DNA of 64,000 nucleotides, from contig NZ_MZNT01000005.1 in assembly GCF_002042965.1 (NCBI RefSeq), positions 186,001-250,000 of the forward strand, read 5' to 3'. Below, piece after piece: positions 7,164-16,045 of the stretch (position 1 is the first letter of the stretch; every line of letters begins with the position of its first letter). The translations under genes were made by a program, and so were the position numbers. The stretch is from Paenibacillus sp. 32352. GTDB lineage: Bacteria > Bacillota > Bacilli > Paenibacillales > NBRC-103111. The notes under the pieces are model-generated. The model was not told where the DNA came from. It ran no database searches and saw only the letters and a program-made list of their open reading frames with translations.

Positions 7164-7664
7164 TCAGGAATACCAGAACAAGGCATATTCCGTCATTACC
7201 GAGGCATGACCCATTTGACGCAGCATGGCCGTCAGATTGCCGCGGTGGTATGTGCCGTGATTGACAACCTGCAGGACGATTTCCGAGTAGCTCGTATCCC
7301 GAACACCCGCATACGGGTTATCAAGCGTGATTGTTTCTTCCATATTATCCAGAGAGTCCAGGACAGATGCGAATCGCGATGCCAGCTCGGCGTACAAGGA
7401 TTCCATTTCCAGTACCGTCTTCCCGTACATTTGCTCCTGCAGGGGCAGGGTCAGGGCTAGAGCGTCCGGCATGCTTTTCCCGCTCAATATGTGAAGCCAG
7501 CAGAGATCCACGGTATAAATATGGGAGATGACTTTGGACACAGAGCTGAATACGCTTTGTATTTCCCTTGTATACACATCCTCCGGAAGCTCCTTTAAGC
7601 GGTTAAACATCGTTTGATTCGCCCATACGTGATAGTCGTACATTTTTCTTGCTTGATTTTCCAT
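7164..7664 (-). CDS. DinB/YfiT-like four-helix metal-binding protein
   Basis: 166 residues of the DinB superfamily. The metal-binding histidines expected for the fold are visible: one in SKVISHIYTVDLCWLH and two in VVNHGTYHRGNLTAML. Members are four-helix bundles that bind a divalent metal; several are thiol- or bacillithiol-dependent transferases, but most have no known reaction. The start has GGGAG about 11 bases upstream. It stands alone between two terminators, so it is probably transcribed by itself. Confidence 0.85.
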   Translation of the reverse strand: MENQARKMYDYHVWANQTMFNRLKELPEDVYTREIQSVFSSVSKVISHIYTVDLCWLHILSGKSMPDALALTLPLQEQMYGKTVLEMESLYAELASRFASVLDSLDNMEETITLDNPYAGVRDTSYSEIVLQVVNHGTYHRGNLTAMLRQMGHASVMTEYALFWYS

Positions 7665-7720
7665 AAAATATCGTCTCCCTTTATATACCTAATATATTTG
7701 CGTTTATCCTAATAATAAAA

Positions 7721-7754
7721 CAGCTACCCTGACAACAGTCTGTCAGGGTAGCTG
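7721..7754 (-). terminator. Terminator after the squalene/phytoene synthase gene
   Basis: A perfect 14-pair stem (CAGCTACCCTGACA with TGTCAGGGTAGCTG) around a 6-base loop. On the minus strand it is followed by TTTTATTATT, and on the plus strand by CAAGTTTTTTT, so it could work both ways. Confidence 0.85.
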
Positions 7755-7763
7755 CAAGTTTTT

Positions 7764-8588
7764 TTAGTTCATCACACGGCTGACAATCTTAAGCACCGCA
7801 TCTCTCGTCAATTTATTTCCGCCAGCAGATAGCAGATTCATGGTTGCATGGGCAAGCGCCAGCGGAATTTTGCAAAACTTTAATGCCGGACCTTCCTTCA
7901 GGTCTGCTACGTAGGAGTCGGCGATCTCCAGGTTCCGCCGCGTATACTGCTGCATTTCCTTGAAATCCCAGCCGTCCGGGTAAAAGTCGACGCCGCGTTC
8001 AAGATCTTCTTTCCTGTTGCGAAGAATATTTACGGCCTGCAATCCTCTGCCGAAAGCCACGGCCTTATGAAGATCCGACGGCGTACCGTCATACCACAGC
8101 CACAACTCGGACAGCATCTCCCCTACCATACCTGCCACACTATAGGTATACCGGTCCAGGTCCTCCTCCGTTTGAATGCTCCAGCCGTTTTGAACCCAAT
8201 CGGCCATTTGATGGGACATTTTGCCGATATAGGGGACAATAACCGGTAAAGCTGTAGCAGGACATAGCCGTACCCATTCATCCAGCTGGACGGTGACCTC
8301 CGGTAGCTTGTCCCGATGCGGGGCCATAACCTTCTGTACCTCTTCCGGGATGGTGCCGGATTGGAATGCATCGCGTACCCCGAGTAATAATTGGACCTTT
8401 AACGTATCCGGTAACTGCTCGTGATCTTCAATCTCATCGATGGCTCTCATGCAAAGATACGCAGATGTTACCGCTTCCTTCAAACCTGCTTCCAAGGTGC
8501 TGATCGGAATATAAAAAGTACGGCTTGTTTTTTTCAACATGGTCATTGCATCATTAAGGACGATATTATTGATAAGTGCTCCCTCCAA
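7764..8588 (-). CDS. Squalene/phytoene synthase family protein
   Basis: About 270 residues. Both aspartate-rich motifs for diphosphate-Mg binding are present: MRAIDEIED near residue 50 and NILRNRKEDLERG near 190. The family segment YTYSVAGMVGEML is also present. Such enzymes join two prenyl diphosphates head to head, giving squalene, dehydrosqualene or phytoene. No desaturase or other carotenoid/hopanoid gene is nearby, so the product is unknown. The start is uncertain: the nominal TTG at 8588 overlaps the GGAGGGAG that should be the ribosome site, and the first good ATG is at 8546. It follows araA on the same strand. Confidence 0.85.
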   Translation of the reverse strand: MEGALINNIVLNDAMTMLKKTSRTFYIPISTLEAGLKEAVTSAYLCMRAIDEIEDHEQLPDTLKVQLLLGVRDAFQSGTIPEEVQKVMAPHRDKLPEVTVQLDEWVRLCPATALPVIVPYIGKMSHQMADWVQNGWSIQTEEDLDRYTYSVAGMVGEMLSELWLWYDGTPSDLHKAVAFGRGLQAVNILRNRKEDLERGVDFYPDGWDFKEMQQYTRRNLEIADSYVADLKEGPALKFCKIPLALAHATMNLLSAGGNKLTRDAVLKIVSRVMN

Positions 8589-8726
8589 GTATGCGCTTAG
8601 CTATTCTCTGTTTGTTAGCATTTATTCAATGATATCACAAAATCATACAGCCAAGCCAAACAAGATTGCATTTTCCGGCAGGATAAACCTGTCAATTCAC
8701 AAAACCGAAAAACTTCCGCAAACGGC

Positions 8727-8758
8727 AGCCCCCTGCATTCAAGAAAGTGCAGAGGGCT
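8727..8758 (-). terminator. Hairpin after araA, possible weak terminator
   Basis: AGCCCTCTGCA pairs with TGCAGGGGGCT (one mismatch) across a 10-base loop. No clean T run follows on the minus strand, so termination may be partial, allowing read-through into the synthase gene. Confidence 0.4.
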
Positions 8759-8775
8759 CAAAATAATAACCTTAT

Positions 8776-10266
8776 TTACTTCATGCGCCAATAAAGGTCG
8801 TTCCATCTCAATTCGTTGCGCAGCGACGTAATCGTGCTGCCGAGATTGATTAGGACGGATTCAATTCCTGCCATTTCGGCCCAATCGGCCAGCTGCTCTG
8901 CTGTTACAATGTAGGAGAATGCGGTATGATGCGCACCGCCGGCATGAATCCATGCCTCAGCCGCGAGATTTAACGACGGCTGCGGCTTCCAAAGAACGCG
9001 AGCTACAGGAAGCTTGGGCATAGCCTGCTCCGGCTTCACCGCATCCACTTCGTTCACAATAAGCCGGAACCGGTTGCCCAAGTCAATGATCGATGCATTG
9101 AGCGCCGCACCGTCTCTGCCATCGAAGATAAGCCGTGCAGGATCGGATTTGCCGCCGATCGAGAGGGCATGCACTTCGATTTTAGGGCGAGTTGCGGCAA
9201 TCGTCGGGCAAACCTCGAGCATATGCGACCCCAGGACCAGTTCATTCCCCGGCTCAAAATGATAGGTATAATCCTCCATGAAGGAAGTACCTACATTGCC
9301 TGCGATCAGCTTCATCGTACGTACCAATGCCGCTGTTTTCCAATCCCCTTCTCCTCCGAAGCCGTATCCCTCCGCCATCAAACGCTGGACGGCAAGCCCG
9401 GGGAGCTGCTTCATCCCGTGGAGGTCCTCGAACGTAGTCGTGAACGCGCTAAAGCCGCCTTCCTCCAGAAAAGCTTTCATGCCCAGCTCGATTCGGGCCT
9501 GCTCCAGAATGGCTTCGCGGATCGGACCTGCTTCGCGTGCTTCCGGAGCGATATCATAAAGATCGTTATACTCCTCGAACAGCCGATTCACTTCGTTCTC
9601 CGAAATATCGTTCATTCTTTGAACCAAATCTCCGATGCCATAGCCGTTAACAGACCAGCCGAATTTGATTTGTGCTTCCACTTTATCTCCTTCGGTGACG
9701 GCAACCTGACGCATGTTATCGCCGAATCTGGCAACCTTTAGCTGACGTCCTTCCGTATAAGCGACCGCCGTATTCATCCATCCCGCAATACGGCTGCGCA
9801 CCTGTGCATCTTCCCAATAGCCGACGACCACTTTACGCGCAATCCCCATTCTGGCGCCGATGAAGCCATACTCCCGGTCCCCGTGGGCCGATTGATTCAA
9901 ATTCATGAAATCCATGTCGATGCTGTCCCATGGGATGTCACGGTTAAACTGCGTATGAAGATGAAGCAGCGGCTTGCGCAGCTCGGTCAGCCCTGCGATC
10001 CACATTTTTGCAGGAGAAAAGGTGTGCATCCAGGTTATAATTCCTGCACATGATTCATCGCCGTTAGCCTCGAGACATAATTGGCGAATGGCCTCCGGTG
10101 TCGTTAATACCGGCTTGAATATAACCTGGAATGGAATGGCGGGATCTCGATCCAATCCTTCCGTGATTTGCAGTGAATGCGCGTCCACTTCCTTCAGTGT
10201 TTCCGGACCGTACAAATACTGACTTCCTGTAACAAACCAGAATGTATAAGGCTTAACGGGGATCAT
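8776..10266 (-). CDS. araA: L-arabinose isomerase
   Basis: 496 residues from the ATG at 10266, the same length as the Bacillus subtilis enzyme. An AGGAGG lies 10 bases upstream; the longer frame from 10308 lacks one. The protein begins MIPVKPYTFWFVTGSQYLYG, a typical AraA start. It contains the GEGDWKTAALVRTMK segment and metal-ligand motifs around Glu and His in the second half (ENEVNRL, FMEDYTYHFEPG, HMLEVCPT). It converts L-arabinose to L-ribulose in the cytoplasm using Mn2+. It is last in araD-araB-araA, 56 bases after araB. Confidence 0.96.
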   Translation of the reverse strand: MIPVKPYTFWFVTGSQYLYGPETLKEVDAHSLQITEGLDRDPAIPFQVIFKPVLTTPEAIRQLCLEANGDESCAGIITWMHTFSPAKMWIAGLTELRKPLLHLHTQFNRDIPWDSIDMDFMNLNQSAHGDREYGFIGARMGIARKVVVGYWEDAQVRSRIAGWMNTAVAYTEGRQLKVARFGDNMRQVAVTEGDKVEAQIKFGWSVNGYGIGDLVQRMNDISENEVNRLFEEYNDLYDIAPEAREAGPIREAILEQARIELGMKAFLEEGGFSAFTTTFEDLHGMKQLPGLAVQRLMAEGYGFGGEGDWKTAALVRTMKLIAGNVGTSFMEDYTYHFEPGNELVLGSHMLEVCPTIAATRPKIEVHALSIGGKSDPARLIFDGRDGAALNASIIDLGNRFRLIVNEVDAVKPEQAMPKLPVARVLWKPQPSLNLAAEAWIHAGGAHHTAFSYIVTAEQLADWAEMAGIESVLINLGSTITSLRNELRWNDLYWRMK

Positions 10267-10322
10267 CGTATCATAACCTCCTGAATGAGTTCGTATTTGG
10301 TGAATCAAGAGTACACTAGCAA

Positions 10323-11993
10323 TTAACGTACTGCTTCCTTCATCGCTCTTAATCGTTTCATCACATCATTAGCGCCTCGTCCGAAATAATCATGAAGCTT
10401 GTTGTATTCCTCGTACAGCTTTTCGTATACGGCTACGTTCTCGGGAATAGGCTTGAACGTTTCTTCCCGCACCCGGGCCATCTTCCCGGCGGCCTCCACG
10501 ATCGTATCGTACCCTCCGTTGGCGGCTCCTGCAGCCACCGCACCGAACATCGCCGCTCCCAATGCCGGCGTTTGCTTGGAGTCCGCTACTTTGATCTCGC
10601 GGTTCGTTACATCCGCATAAATTTGCATGAGCAGGCGGTTTTTTTGCGGCAGCCCGCCGCATGCATACAGTTCGTTTACCGTTACTCCGTTCTCGTGAAA
10701 CGCATCCACGATTTTTCTTGTGCCGAATGCCGTCGCTTCCAGCAAGGTGCGGTAAATTTCCTCAGGCTTTGTGAGCAAAGTATAGCCGATCAGCATGCCG
10801 GAGAGATGGGTGTCAACCAGAACGGAACGGTTTCCGTTCCACCAATCCAGTGCCAACAGGCCCGTTTCTCCCGGCTTGTAGGCCGCCGCTCTTTGCTCCA
10901 GCCACTCATGGACGCTAATGCCTTCCGTTTGTGCCGCTTCATGCACATACGCAGGGACGCCTTGCTCCACGTACCAGGCGAAAATATCCCCTACCGCGGA
11001 TTGCCCCGCTTCGTAGCCCAAATACCCGGGAATAATTCCATCCTCGACTACGCCGCACATGCCTTCGACGTGATGCTCCTCCTCACCAAGCAGCATATGG
11101 CAGATTGAAGTCCCCATCGCCATAACCAGCTTGCCGGGGGTCACCACACCGACACCTGGAACAGCCGCATGAGCGTCCACATTGCCGACGGCCACCGCTG
11201 TGCCGGGAAGAAGTCCCATCAGCTCAGCCATTTCTGGCGTAAGCTCTCCCGCCTTTGTTCCTAACGGTACGACCTCGCCGCGAAGCTTCGTGCTGGTCAG
11301 CTTTTCCAGCCTAGGGTCCAATGCTTTAAAGAACGCTTCGCTCGGATATCCGTCCCGCTTATGCCAGATGGCTTTGTAGCCGGCCGTGCAGCTGTTCCGC
11401 TGCGGATTGCCCGTCATCTGGGATACGACCCAATCCGTCGCTTCGAGAAACTGATCGGTCTTGTCGAATATGTAAGGGTCTTCATTAAGAATCTGCCATA
11501 TTTTTGCAATCATCCATTCCGAAGAAATTTTGCCCCCATAGCGCGGCAGGAAGGCTTCTCCCCGCTCCGCAGCCAGCTCATTAATCCGATTCGCTTCATC
11601 CTGCGCCGCATGATGCTTCCATAGCTTGACCCAGCTGTGAGGTCTTTCCCGCAGTTCGGGATCGAAGCATAGTGGATTGCAATTGGAGTCTACCGGCAGC
11701 ATCGTACAAGCCGTGAAGTCTATCCCCAGACCGATAACATCCGCCGGATTTACGCCGGAAGCCTGAATAATAGCGGGCACGGAGCGTTTGAGCACCTCGA
11801 TATAATCTCCAGGATGCTGAAGCGCCCAGTCGTGTTCAAGCTTCAATCCCGAGCCCGGAAGCTCTTCATCAATTACATTATGAGGATACGGCGTGACATG
11901 ATCGGCAACCTCCGTACCATCCGCCAGATCCACCAATACAGCCCGGCCCGATTCAGTACCGTAATCGATCCCTATAGCATATTTTTTAGCCAT
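10323..11993 (-). CDS. araB: L-ribulokinase
   Basis: 556 residues of the FGGY carbohydrate kinase family, near the usual AraB length. The N-terminal phosphate-binding strand is [18 protein letters not shown]. Other family landmarks are [30 protein letters not shown] with the catalytic Asp, and [19 protein letters not shown] in the second domain. It phosphorylates L-ribulose with ATP. The start has GGGAGGAG ten bases upstream. It lies 51 bases after araD in one operon under the AraR site at 12791-12806. Confidence 0.96.
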   Translation of the reverse strand: MAKKYAIGIDYGTESGRAVLVDLADGTEVADHVTPYPHNVIDEELPGSGLKLEHDWALQHPGDYIEVLKRSVPAIIQASGVNPADVIGLGIDFTACTMLPVDSNCNPLCFDPELRERPHSWVKLWKHHAAQDEANRINELAAERGEAFLPRYGGKISSEWMIAKIWQILNEDPYIFDKTDQFLEATDWVVSQMTGNPQRNSCTAGYKAIWHKRDGYPSEAFFKALDPRLEKLTSTKLRGEVVPLGTKAGELTPEMAELMGLLPGTAVAVGNVDAHAAVPGVGVVTPGKLVMAMGTSICHMLLGEEEHHVEGMCGVVEDGIIPGYLGYEAGQSAVGDIFAWYVEQGVPAYVHEAAQTEGISVHEWLEQRAAAYKPGETGLLALDWWNGNRSVLVDTHLSGMLIGYTLLTKPEEIYRTLLEATAFGTRKIVDAFHENGVTVNELYACGGLPQKNRLLMQIYADVTNREIKVADSKQTPALGAAMFGAVAAGAANGGYDTIVEAAGKMARVREETFKPIPENVAVYEKLYEEYNKLHDYFGRGANDVMKRLRAMKEAVR

Positions 11994-12044
11994 ACGACAA
12001 ACTGCTCCTCCCTGTATCCTAATCTTGTTTCCATGCCAAATCCC

Positions 12045-12737
12045 TTACTGCTTTTGTCCGTAATAAGCATTCGCGCCATGCTTGCGCAAAAAATGCCGGT
12101 CCAGCAGCGTCTGATCCATCGAAGGAACATGGGTATTTAATGCAATGGTGTGATAGCCGATCTTAGCCACTTCCTCCAGCACGACAGCATTATGTACGGC
12201 TTGATGCGGGTCCTTCCCCCAATTGAAAGGAGCATGGGAGTGAACCAGTACACCCGGCACTTGCAGCGGATCGCGTCCCCGGAAGGTCTCGACAATAACG
12301 TTGCCGGTTTCAAGCTCATAAGCGCCCTGAATTTCCGCCTCTGTCATAGCTCTCGTGCATGGGACCTCGCCATAAAAGTAATCCGCATGCGTCGTTCCTA
12401 AAGCCGGGATCCCCTTACCCGCCTGCGCCCAGCTCGTAGCCCACGGCGAATGGGTATGTACAATGCCTCCGATTTGCGGAAACGCTTTGTACAGCACAAG
12501 ATGGGTCGGCGTATCCGAGGAAGGCCTCAGCTTTCCCTCCACAATATTGCCTTCGAGATCGACCACAACCAGGTCCTCAGGCTTCAGCTCCTCGTAGGGA
12601 ACGCCGCTAGGTTTAATAACGACGAGCCCTTGCTCGCGATCGATACCGCTTACATTCCCCCAAGTGAACGTAACAAGGCCGTATTTCGGCAAATCCAGAT
12701 TCGCTTCCCATACGGCCTGTTTGAGTTGTAATAACAA
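12045..12737 (-). CDS. araD: L-ribulose-5-phosphate 4-epimerase
   Basis: 230 residues, class II aldolase/adducin fold. Diagnostic motifs are [41 protein letters not shown], the zinc-binding [18 protein letters not shown], and the later HSHAPFNWG. It converts L-ribulose 5-phosphate to D-xylulose 5-phosphate, completing arabinose entry into the pentose phosphate pathway. Translation starts with TTG, preceded by AAAGGTG. It is first in araD-araB-araA. The promoter region just upstream holds an AraR operator overlapping the likely promoter spacer. Confidence 0.95.
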   Translation of the reverse strand: MLLQLKQAVWEANLDLPKYGLVTFTWGNVSGIDREQGLVVIKPSGVPYEELKPEDLVVVDLEGNIVEGKLRPSSDTPTHLVLYKAFPQIGGIVHTHSPWATSWAQAGKGIPALGTTHADYFYGEVPCTRAMTEAEIQGAYELETGNVIVETFRGRDPLQVPGVLVHSHAPFNWGKDPHQAVHNAVVLEEVAKIGYHTIALNTHVPSMDQTLLDRHFLRKHGANAYYGQKQ

Positions 12738-12783
12738 CTTGTATCAACACCTTTCTGAAAAATAGAATAAGTCCGATACTGTT

Positions 12784-12806
12784 ATTATATATTTGTACGT
12801 ACAATT
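12784..12806 (-). promoter_or_regulatory. araDBA promoter with AraR operator
   Basis: ATTTGTACGTACAATT (12791-12806) matches the Bacillus AraR operator ATTTGTACGTACAAAT at 15 of 16 positions. A TATAAT -10 (12784-12789, minus strand) directly follows it, so bound AraR would sit in the promoter spacer and block initiation. The -35 is weak. Confidence 0.85.
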
Positions 12807-12815
12807 TTTCTACCA

Positions 12816-13916
12816 TTATTTTATCGCTGCTGTCGATTCTCTTATAATGAGCTGCGGTGTAATGATCTGATGCATCTCTGCGTTTGCATGTCCTTGTTCA
12901 ACAATCCTCATTAACATCTCCGCAGCCAGGGTCCCCATCTCATCCTTGGGATGCGTTAGGGTCGTCAGCTTCACCTCCGTGGCCACCGCCAGCGGCGAAT
13001 CGTCGAAGCCGACTATCGAGATCTCGTCAGGCACGCTTAAACCCGCCTGTCTTGTGGCTTCCAGAAGCATTACCGCCAGCTCGTCGTTATAGCATACGAA
13101 TGCGGTAGGACGGTTCGGCTGGTCGTTCAGCATCCTTAACCCCGCCTCGAACGGCTTCTTCGCCTTAGTCTCCGTCGTGTAATGAATGACAGCCTCAGGC
13201 GGCAGCGGAATCTGGTAGTCCTGATGCGCTTTAATAAATCCTTTGAGGCGATTGACACCCTGCAAATCGTCCATCTTGAAGAAGCCGGCGATGTTTCGGT
13301 GTCCCAGCTTGATCAGGTGCTCAGCAGCTAAATAGCCCCCCGCCTCATCGTCCACCTTAATGTACGGACAATTTATCTCCGGGTACGTTTCGTTGATCAT
13401 CAAGAATGGAATGTTATGGTAATTCAGTGTCAAATAGTAGCTTAGATTCGGGTTGCCCTCCGCACTCTTGGTCGGCTCGATAATAAGCCCGCTTAACGGC
13501 TGACTCATCATCATCTGCAAGCTTTCTCTTTCCTTGTCCTTGTCGTTATCCGTACTGGACAACAGCATGCGGTATCCTTTGCTGCGCAAAGCCGCTTCGG
13601 CCCCGCGTACGATGTGCGGGAAAATATAATCGGAAATGTAGGTCGTAATAATCCCGATCGTCTGTACGTCCTGCTGCTTCCGGGCCGTTTGCGGATTGGA
13701 GACGAAGGTGCCCTTCCCCTGCACCCGGTAAATCCATCCCTCCTGCTCCAGCACACCGAACGTCTGCCGTACCGTTTGTCTGCTCATCTGAAACTGCTCG
13801 GCAATCTCATGTTCCGTCGGCATCTGGTCGTCCGGCTTGAGCTTGCCTGATTGAAGCCACGTTAAAATCTCCTGCTTTAATTGCATATACTTGGGCTGCT
13901 GCTTGACGTCTGTCAT
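12816..13916 (-). CDS. araR: Arabinose-responsive repressor, GntR DNA-binding with LacI-type ligand domain
   Basis: 366 residues (B. subtilis AraR has 362). Residues about 8-75 form a GntR winged helix (MPTEHEIAEQFQMSRQTVRQT, YRVQGKGTFVSN). Residues about 80-360 form a LacI/periplasmic-binding-like domain (IGIITTYISDYIFPHIVRG, FVCYNDELAVMLLEA, SIVGFDDSPLA). This GntR-LacI fusion is specific to AraR-like regulators. It represses arabinose genes until L-arabinose binds. The ATG has GAGGTGA upstream. The gene precedes araDBA on the same strand; a matched operator lies between them and a second, weaker one upstream of araR. Confidence 0.95.
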   Translation of the reverse strand: MTDVKQQPKYMQLKQEILTWLQSGKLKPDDQMPTEHEIAEQFQMSRQTVRQTFGVLEQEGWIYRVQGKGTFVSNPQTARKQQDVQTIGIITTYISDYIFPHIVRGAEAALRSKGYRMLLSSTDNDKDKERESLQMMMSQPLSGLIIEPTKSAEGNPNLSYYLTLNYHNIPFLMINETYPEINCPYIKVDDEAGGYLAAEHLIKLGHRNIAGFFKMDDLQGVNRLKGFIKAHQDYQIPLPPEAVIHYTTETKAKKPFEAGLRMLNDQPNRPTAFVCYNDELAVMLLEATRQAGLSVPDEISIVGFDDSPLAVATEVKLTTLTHPKDEMGTLAAEMLMRIVEQGHANAEMHQIITPQLIIRESTAAIK

Positions 13917-13989
13917 AGGTCACCTCGAATAGAACCGCTGCTTCTACGCTTATCGTTCAAATTTTTACGTTCATTATATCATTATTCAA

Positions 13990-14005
13990 AGTTGTAAGTA
14001 CATAT
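13990..14005 (-). promoter_or_regulatory. AraR-like box upstream of araR
   Basis: AGTTGTAAGTACATAT matches the AraR operator at 13 of 16 positions. A further weaker match (11 of 16) lies at 13961-13976. Paired boxes 29 bases apart centre to centre upstream of araR suggest autorepression. Confidence 0.55.
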
Positions 14006-14071
14006 TATCCATGGTGACCCTCCGATAATGAACTTCTTTCTTCTTTACTAGGAAGCTTCGATTGATCAAAA

Positions 14072-14121
14072 ATAAAAAAAGGCTGCTTTGCAAGCAACCC
14101 GCGTTGCCTGCAAAACAGCCT
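14072..14121 (-). terminator. Strong terminator after the phosphodiesterase gene
   Basis: On the minus strand AGGCTGTTTTGCAGGCAAC pairs with GGTTGCTTGCAAAGCAGCCT around GCG and is followed by TTTTTTATTTTT. It ends the ugp-like operon. Confidence 0.92.
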
Positions 14122-14140
14122 GACTCATAATGAATATATC

Positions 14141-14857
14141 TTACGGAGTTTCCGTCTCCAAAACGCACTTCTTCCATCTTTCCAGCTCATTAGTGCATAC
14201 CCATACACCCGGATACTGCTTGCGCATTTGGCGCATATGGGTTTCATCATCAATGGTCCATGCGATAAGCTGAATGCCCTTTTCTTCACACAAGCCCACA
14301 TAATCTTGCGTTAGATAGATGTATTTGACCGAGATATATTTGGCGTTCAGCTCTTCGGCGAAACCAAAGATGGACGGCGTCGCGCCATAGATGACGAGCC
14401 CGACCTCTATATCCTTCGATAATTGGCGGATACGCTGAATCGCATAATGGTCGAACGAAGTCACGAACACTTGGTCCTGAACGTCACAGGCGCGTACAAC
14501 CTCCAGCACCTTCTCTTCCATTCCCGCATACAAGTTGCCGCTCTGCTTCAGCTCGATGTCCACCTTCGCCTTGCCTTTAGCCAATCGCAATACCTGCTCG
14601 AGGGTCGGAATGGCTTGCTCTCCGTCTGTCCGCAGCTTTTGCAGCTCCTCCCATGTATAGTCCAGAACAGGACCTTTTCCGTTGGTCGTACGGTTCACCG
14701 TAGGATCGTGAATGACAACCGGAACGCCGTCCTTGGTCAAATTCACATCCAGCTCCAGGTGGCTGTAGGACAGATCCAACGCAGCTTGAAATGAAACAAG
14801 CGTATTCTCCGGGTATTTCTTGGGATACCCACGATGTGCTAATCCGACGATACTCAT
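14141..14857 (-). CDS. ugpQ: Glycerophosphodiester phosphodiesterase
   Basis: 238 residues, GDPD family TIM barrel without a signal peptide, so cytoplasmic. The catalytic pair His8 (AHRGYPKKYPEN) and His50 (VVIHDPTVNRTT) is present. The metal ligands Glu35 and Asp37 (HLELDVNLTKDG) and the later VDIELKQSG are also intact. It hydrolyses glycerophosphodiesters to an alcohol plus sn-glycerol 3-phosphate. It is last in a five-gene operon with a ugp-like importer. Its product would feed GlpD, encoded nearby. AGGAGG lies eight bases before the ATG. A strong terminator follows. Confidence 0.92.
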   Translation of the reverse strand: MSIVGLAHRGYPKKYPENTLVSFQAALDLSYSHLELDVNLTKDGVPVVIHDPTVNRTTNGKGPVLDYTWEELQKLRTDGEQAIPTLEQVLRLAKGKAKVDIELKQSGNLYAGMEEKVLEVVRACDVQDQVFVTSFDHYAIQRIRQLSKDIEVGLVIYGATPSIFGFAEELNAKYISVKYIYLTQDYVGLCEEKGIQLIAWTIDDETHMRQMRKQYPGVWVCTNELERWKKCVLETETP

Positions 14858-14872
14858 TGTTCATCCTCCTGT

Positions 14873-16003
14873 TTAATCGGTCATGGTCAACAGTTGAATA
14901 CGGTCCAGCGCATAGCTGGAGGAAGCCTTGTACATGCTCGCACCGGATTCGAACAACAGGTACAGCGTGTCTTTGGAATAAACGATTCCTTCCGACATAG
15001 GCGGAATTGCCATCGATTCCGGTTTGTTCTTTGAATCCAGGAACCATACGGGAACCGATTCGGAACCGATGACCGCCTTGGTGTGAGGCGGCTCCGCCAG
15101 GACGTTGGTATGCTGGATTAAAGCACTGGCCGCATTCCGTCCGGATGATTGACTTAGCAAAATCTTATTCTTCAAGACTGCCATCCCTTGAACGCTGTCC
15201 GGTATAGATAAAATATAGTCCGGTACTACGGGCGTGTTCGATTGCGCTGCCTTGCCGGCAGGAAGCAAATCGGTCTGCGGATCGAGCTTGAAGCCTACGG
15301 TCCACGCTTTATATTCCTTATCGTCGCGATTGTTCATATAATGCGACTTTTCCGTCGGATAGTCCTTACCATTGGCATATTCACCTACCCACAAGACGCC
15401 ATCACTATACGTCGTAAAAGACGCCCGGGTATCCGTGCGAATGGAGCCCCTGAACATTAATTTGCTCTCATTTGGGGCACTCATCACTTCATCCAGGTTA
15501 AGCTGGAAAACGTGGTTATCGGATGATATCCACACGTGGCTCTTACTGACCGTAACGCCCCCGGCATGACCAGTGTAAGGCTTGTCAGCGTCCTTGTAAA
15601 GCTCCATTACCTTCACCATCGAGCCGGTGCCGGCGTCTATAACCGACAGCAGACTTGGGAGCCCGCCTTCTCGATAATGGCTGATGAGAATCCAGTTCTT
15701 CTCTTCTATAAATCCGATCCCTTGAGGAACCGCCTTCTGCATTAATGCAGGAACGATCGGCCCCTGCTTGGCGGCCTGCAGGAAAGTCTTGATTTCCGGA
15801 AAATCGATCCGGATCTTAATCCCCGCTTCTTCCTGCGTTATTTTCCCGCCGTTGGCTGCGGATTGGTCCTCCGGCTTTTTCGCTGCTGCCGGAGCCGCCT
15901 GCTCCGCTGCTTTCATGGCATTACCCGCCGAAGAAGGCTGACAGCCCGCTGCTGTCACACAGAGCATACAAGATAGTACAATCAGCATAGCTTTTTGCTT
16001 CAA
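14873..16003 (-). CDS. Lipoprotein of unknown function in the ugp-like operon
   Basis: 376 residues with a lipoprotein signal peptide (LIVLSCMLCVTAAGC) and an Ala/Pro/Lys-rich linker to about residue 50. The remainder has repeated short segments that alternate hydrophobic strands with Asp/Gly turns (LLSVIDAGTGSMVKVMEL, VSKSHVWISSDNHVFQL, YSDGVLWVGEYANGK, YSKDTLYLLFESG). That pattern suggests a beta-propeller, possibly an extracellular enzyme or sensor acting on phospholipid-derived substrate. I do not recognise a named family. TTG start with AGGAGG eight bases upstream. It sits between the permease genes and the phosphodiesterase gene, 15 bases before the latter. Confidence 0.78.
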   Translation of the reverse strand: MKQKAMLIVLSCMLCVTAAGCQPSSAGNAMKAAEQAAPAAAKKPEDQSAANGGKITQEEAGIKIRIDFPEIKTFLQAAKQGPIVPALMQKAVPQGIGFIEEKNWILISHYREGGLPSLLSVIDAGTGSMVKVMELYKDADKPYTGHAGGVTVSKSHVWISSDNHVFQLNLDEVMSAPNESKLMFRGSIRTDTRASFTTYSDGVLWVGEYANGKDYPTEKSHYMNNRDDKEYKAWTVGFKLDPQTDLLPAGKAAQSNTPVVPDYILSIPDSVQGMAVLKNKILLSQSSGRNAASALIQHTNVLAEPPHTKAVIGSESVPVWFLDSKNKPESMAIPPMSEGIVYSKDTLYLLFESGASMYKASSSYALDRIQLLTMTD

Positions 16004-16045
16004 AATGACAGCCTCCTTGTTCCCCTTTGTGGGGATACGATCCCA

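Noticed and set aside
10392-11108. Long plus-strand frame (238 codons) opposite araB
   Set aside because: Antisense to a clear, full-length ribulokinase; no ribosome site and Cys/Arg-rich shadow composition.
13986-14177. Minus-strand frame between araR and the phosphodiesterase gene
   Set aside because: It is made largely of the terminator hairpin and the AraR-like box region; no ribosome site.
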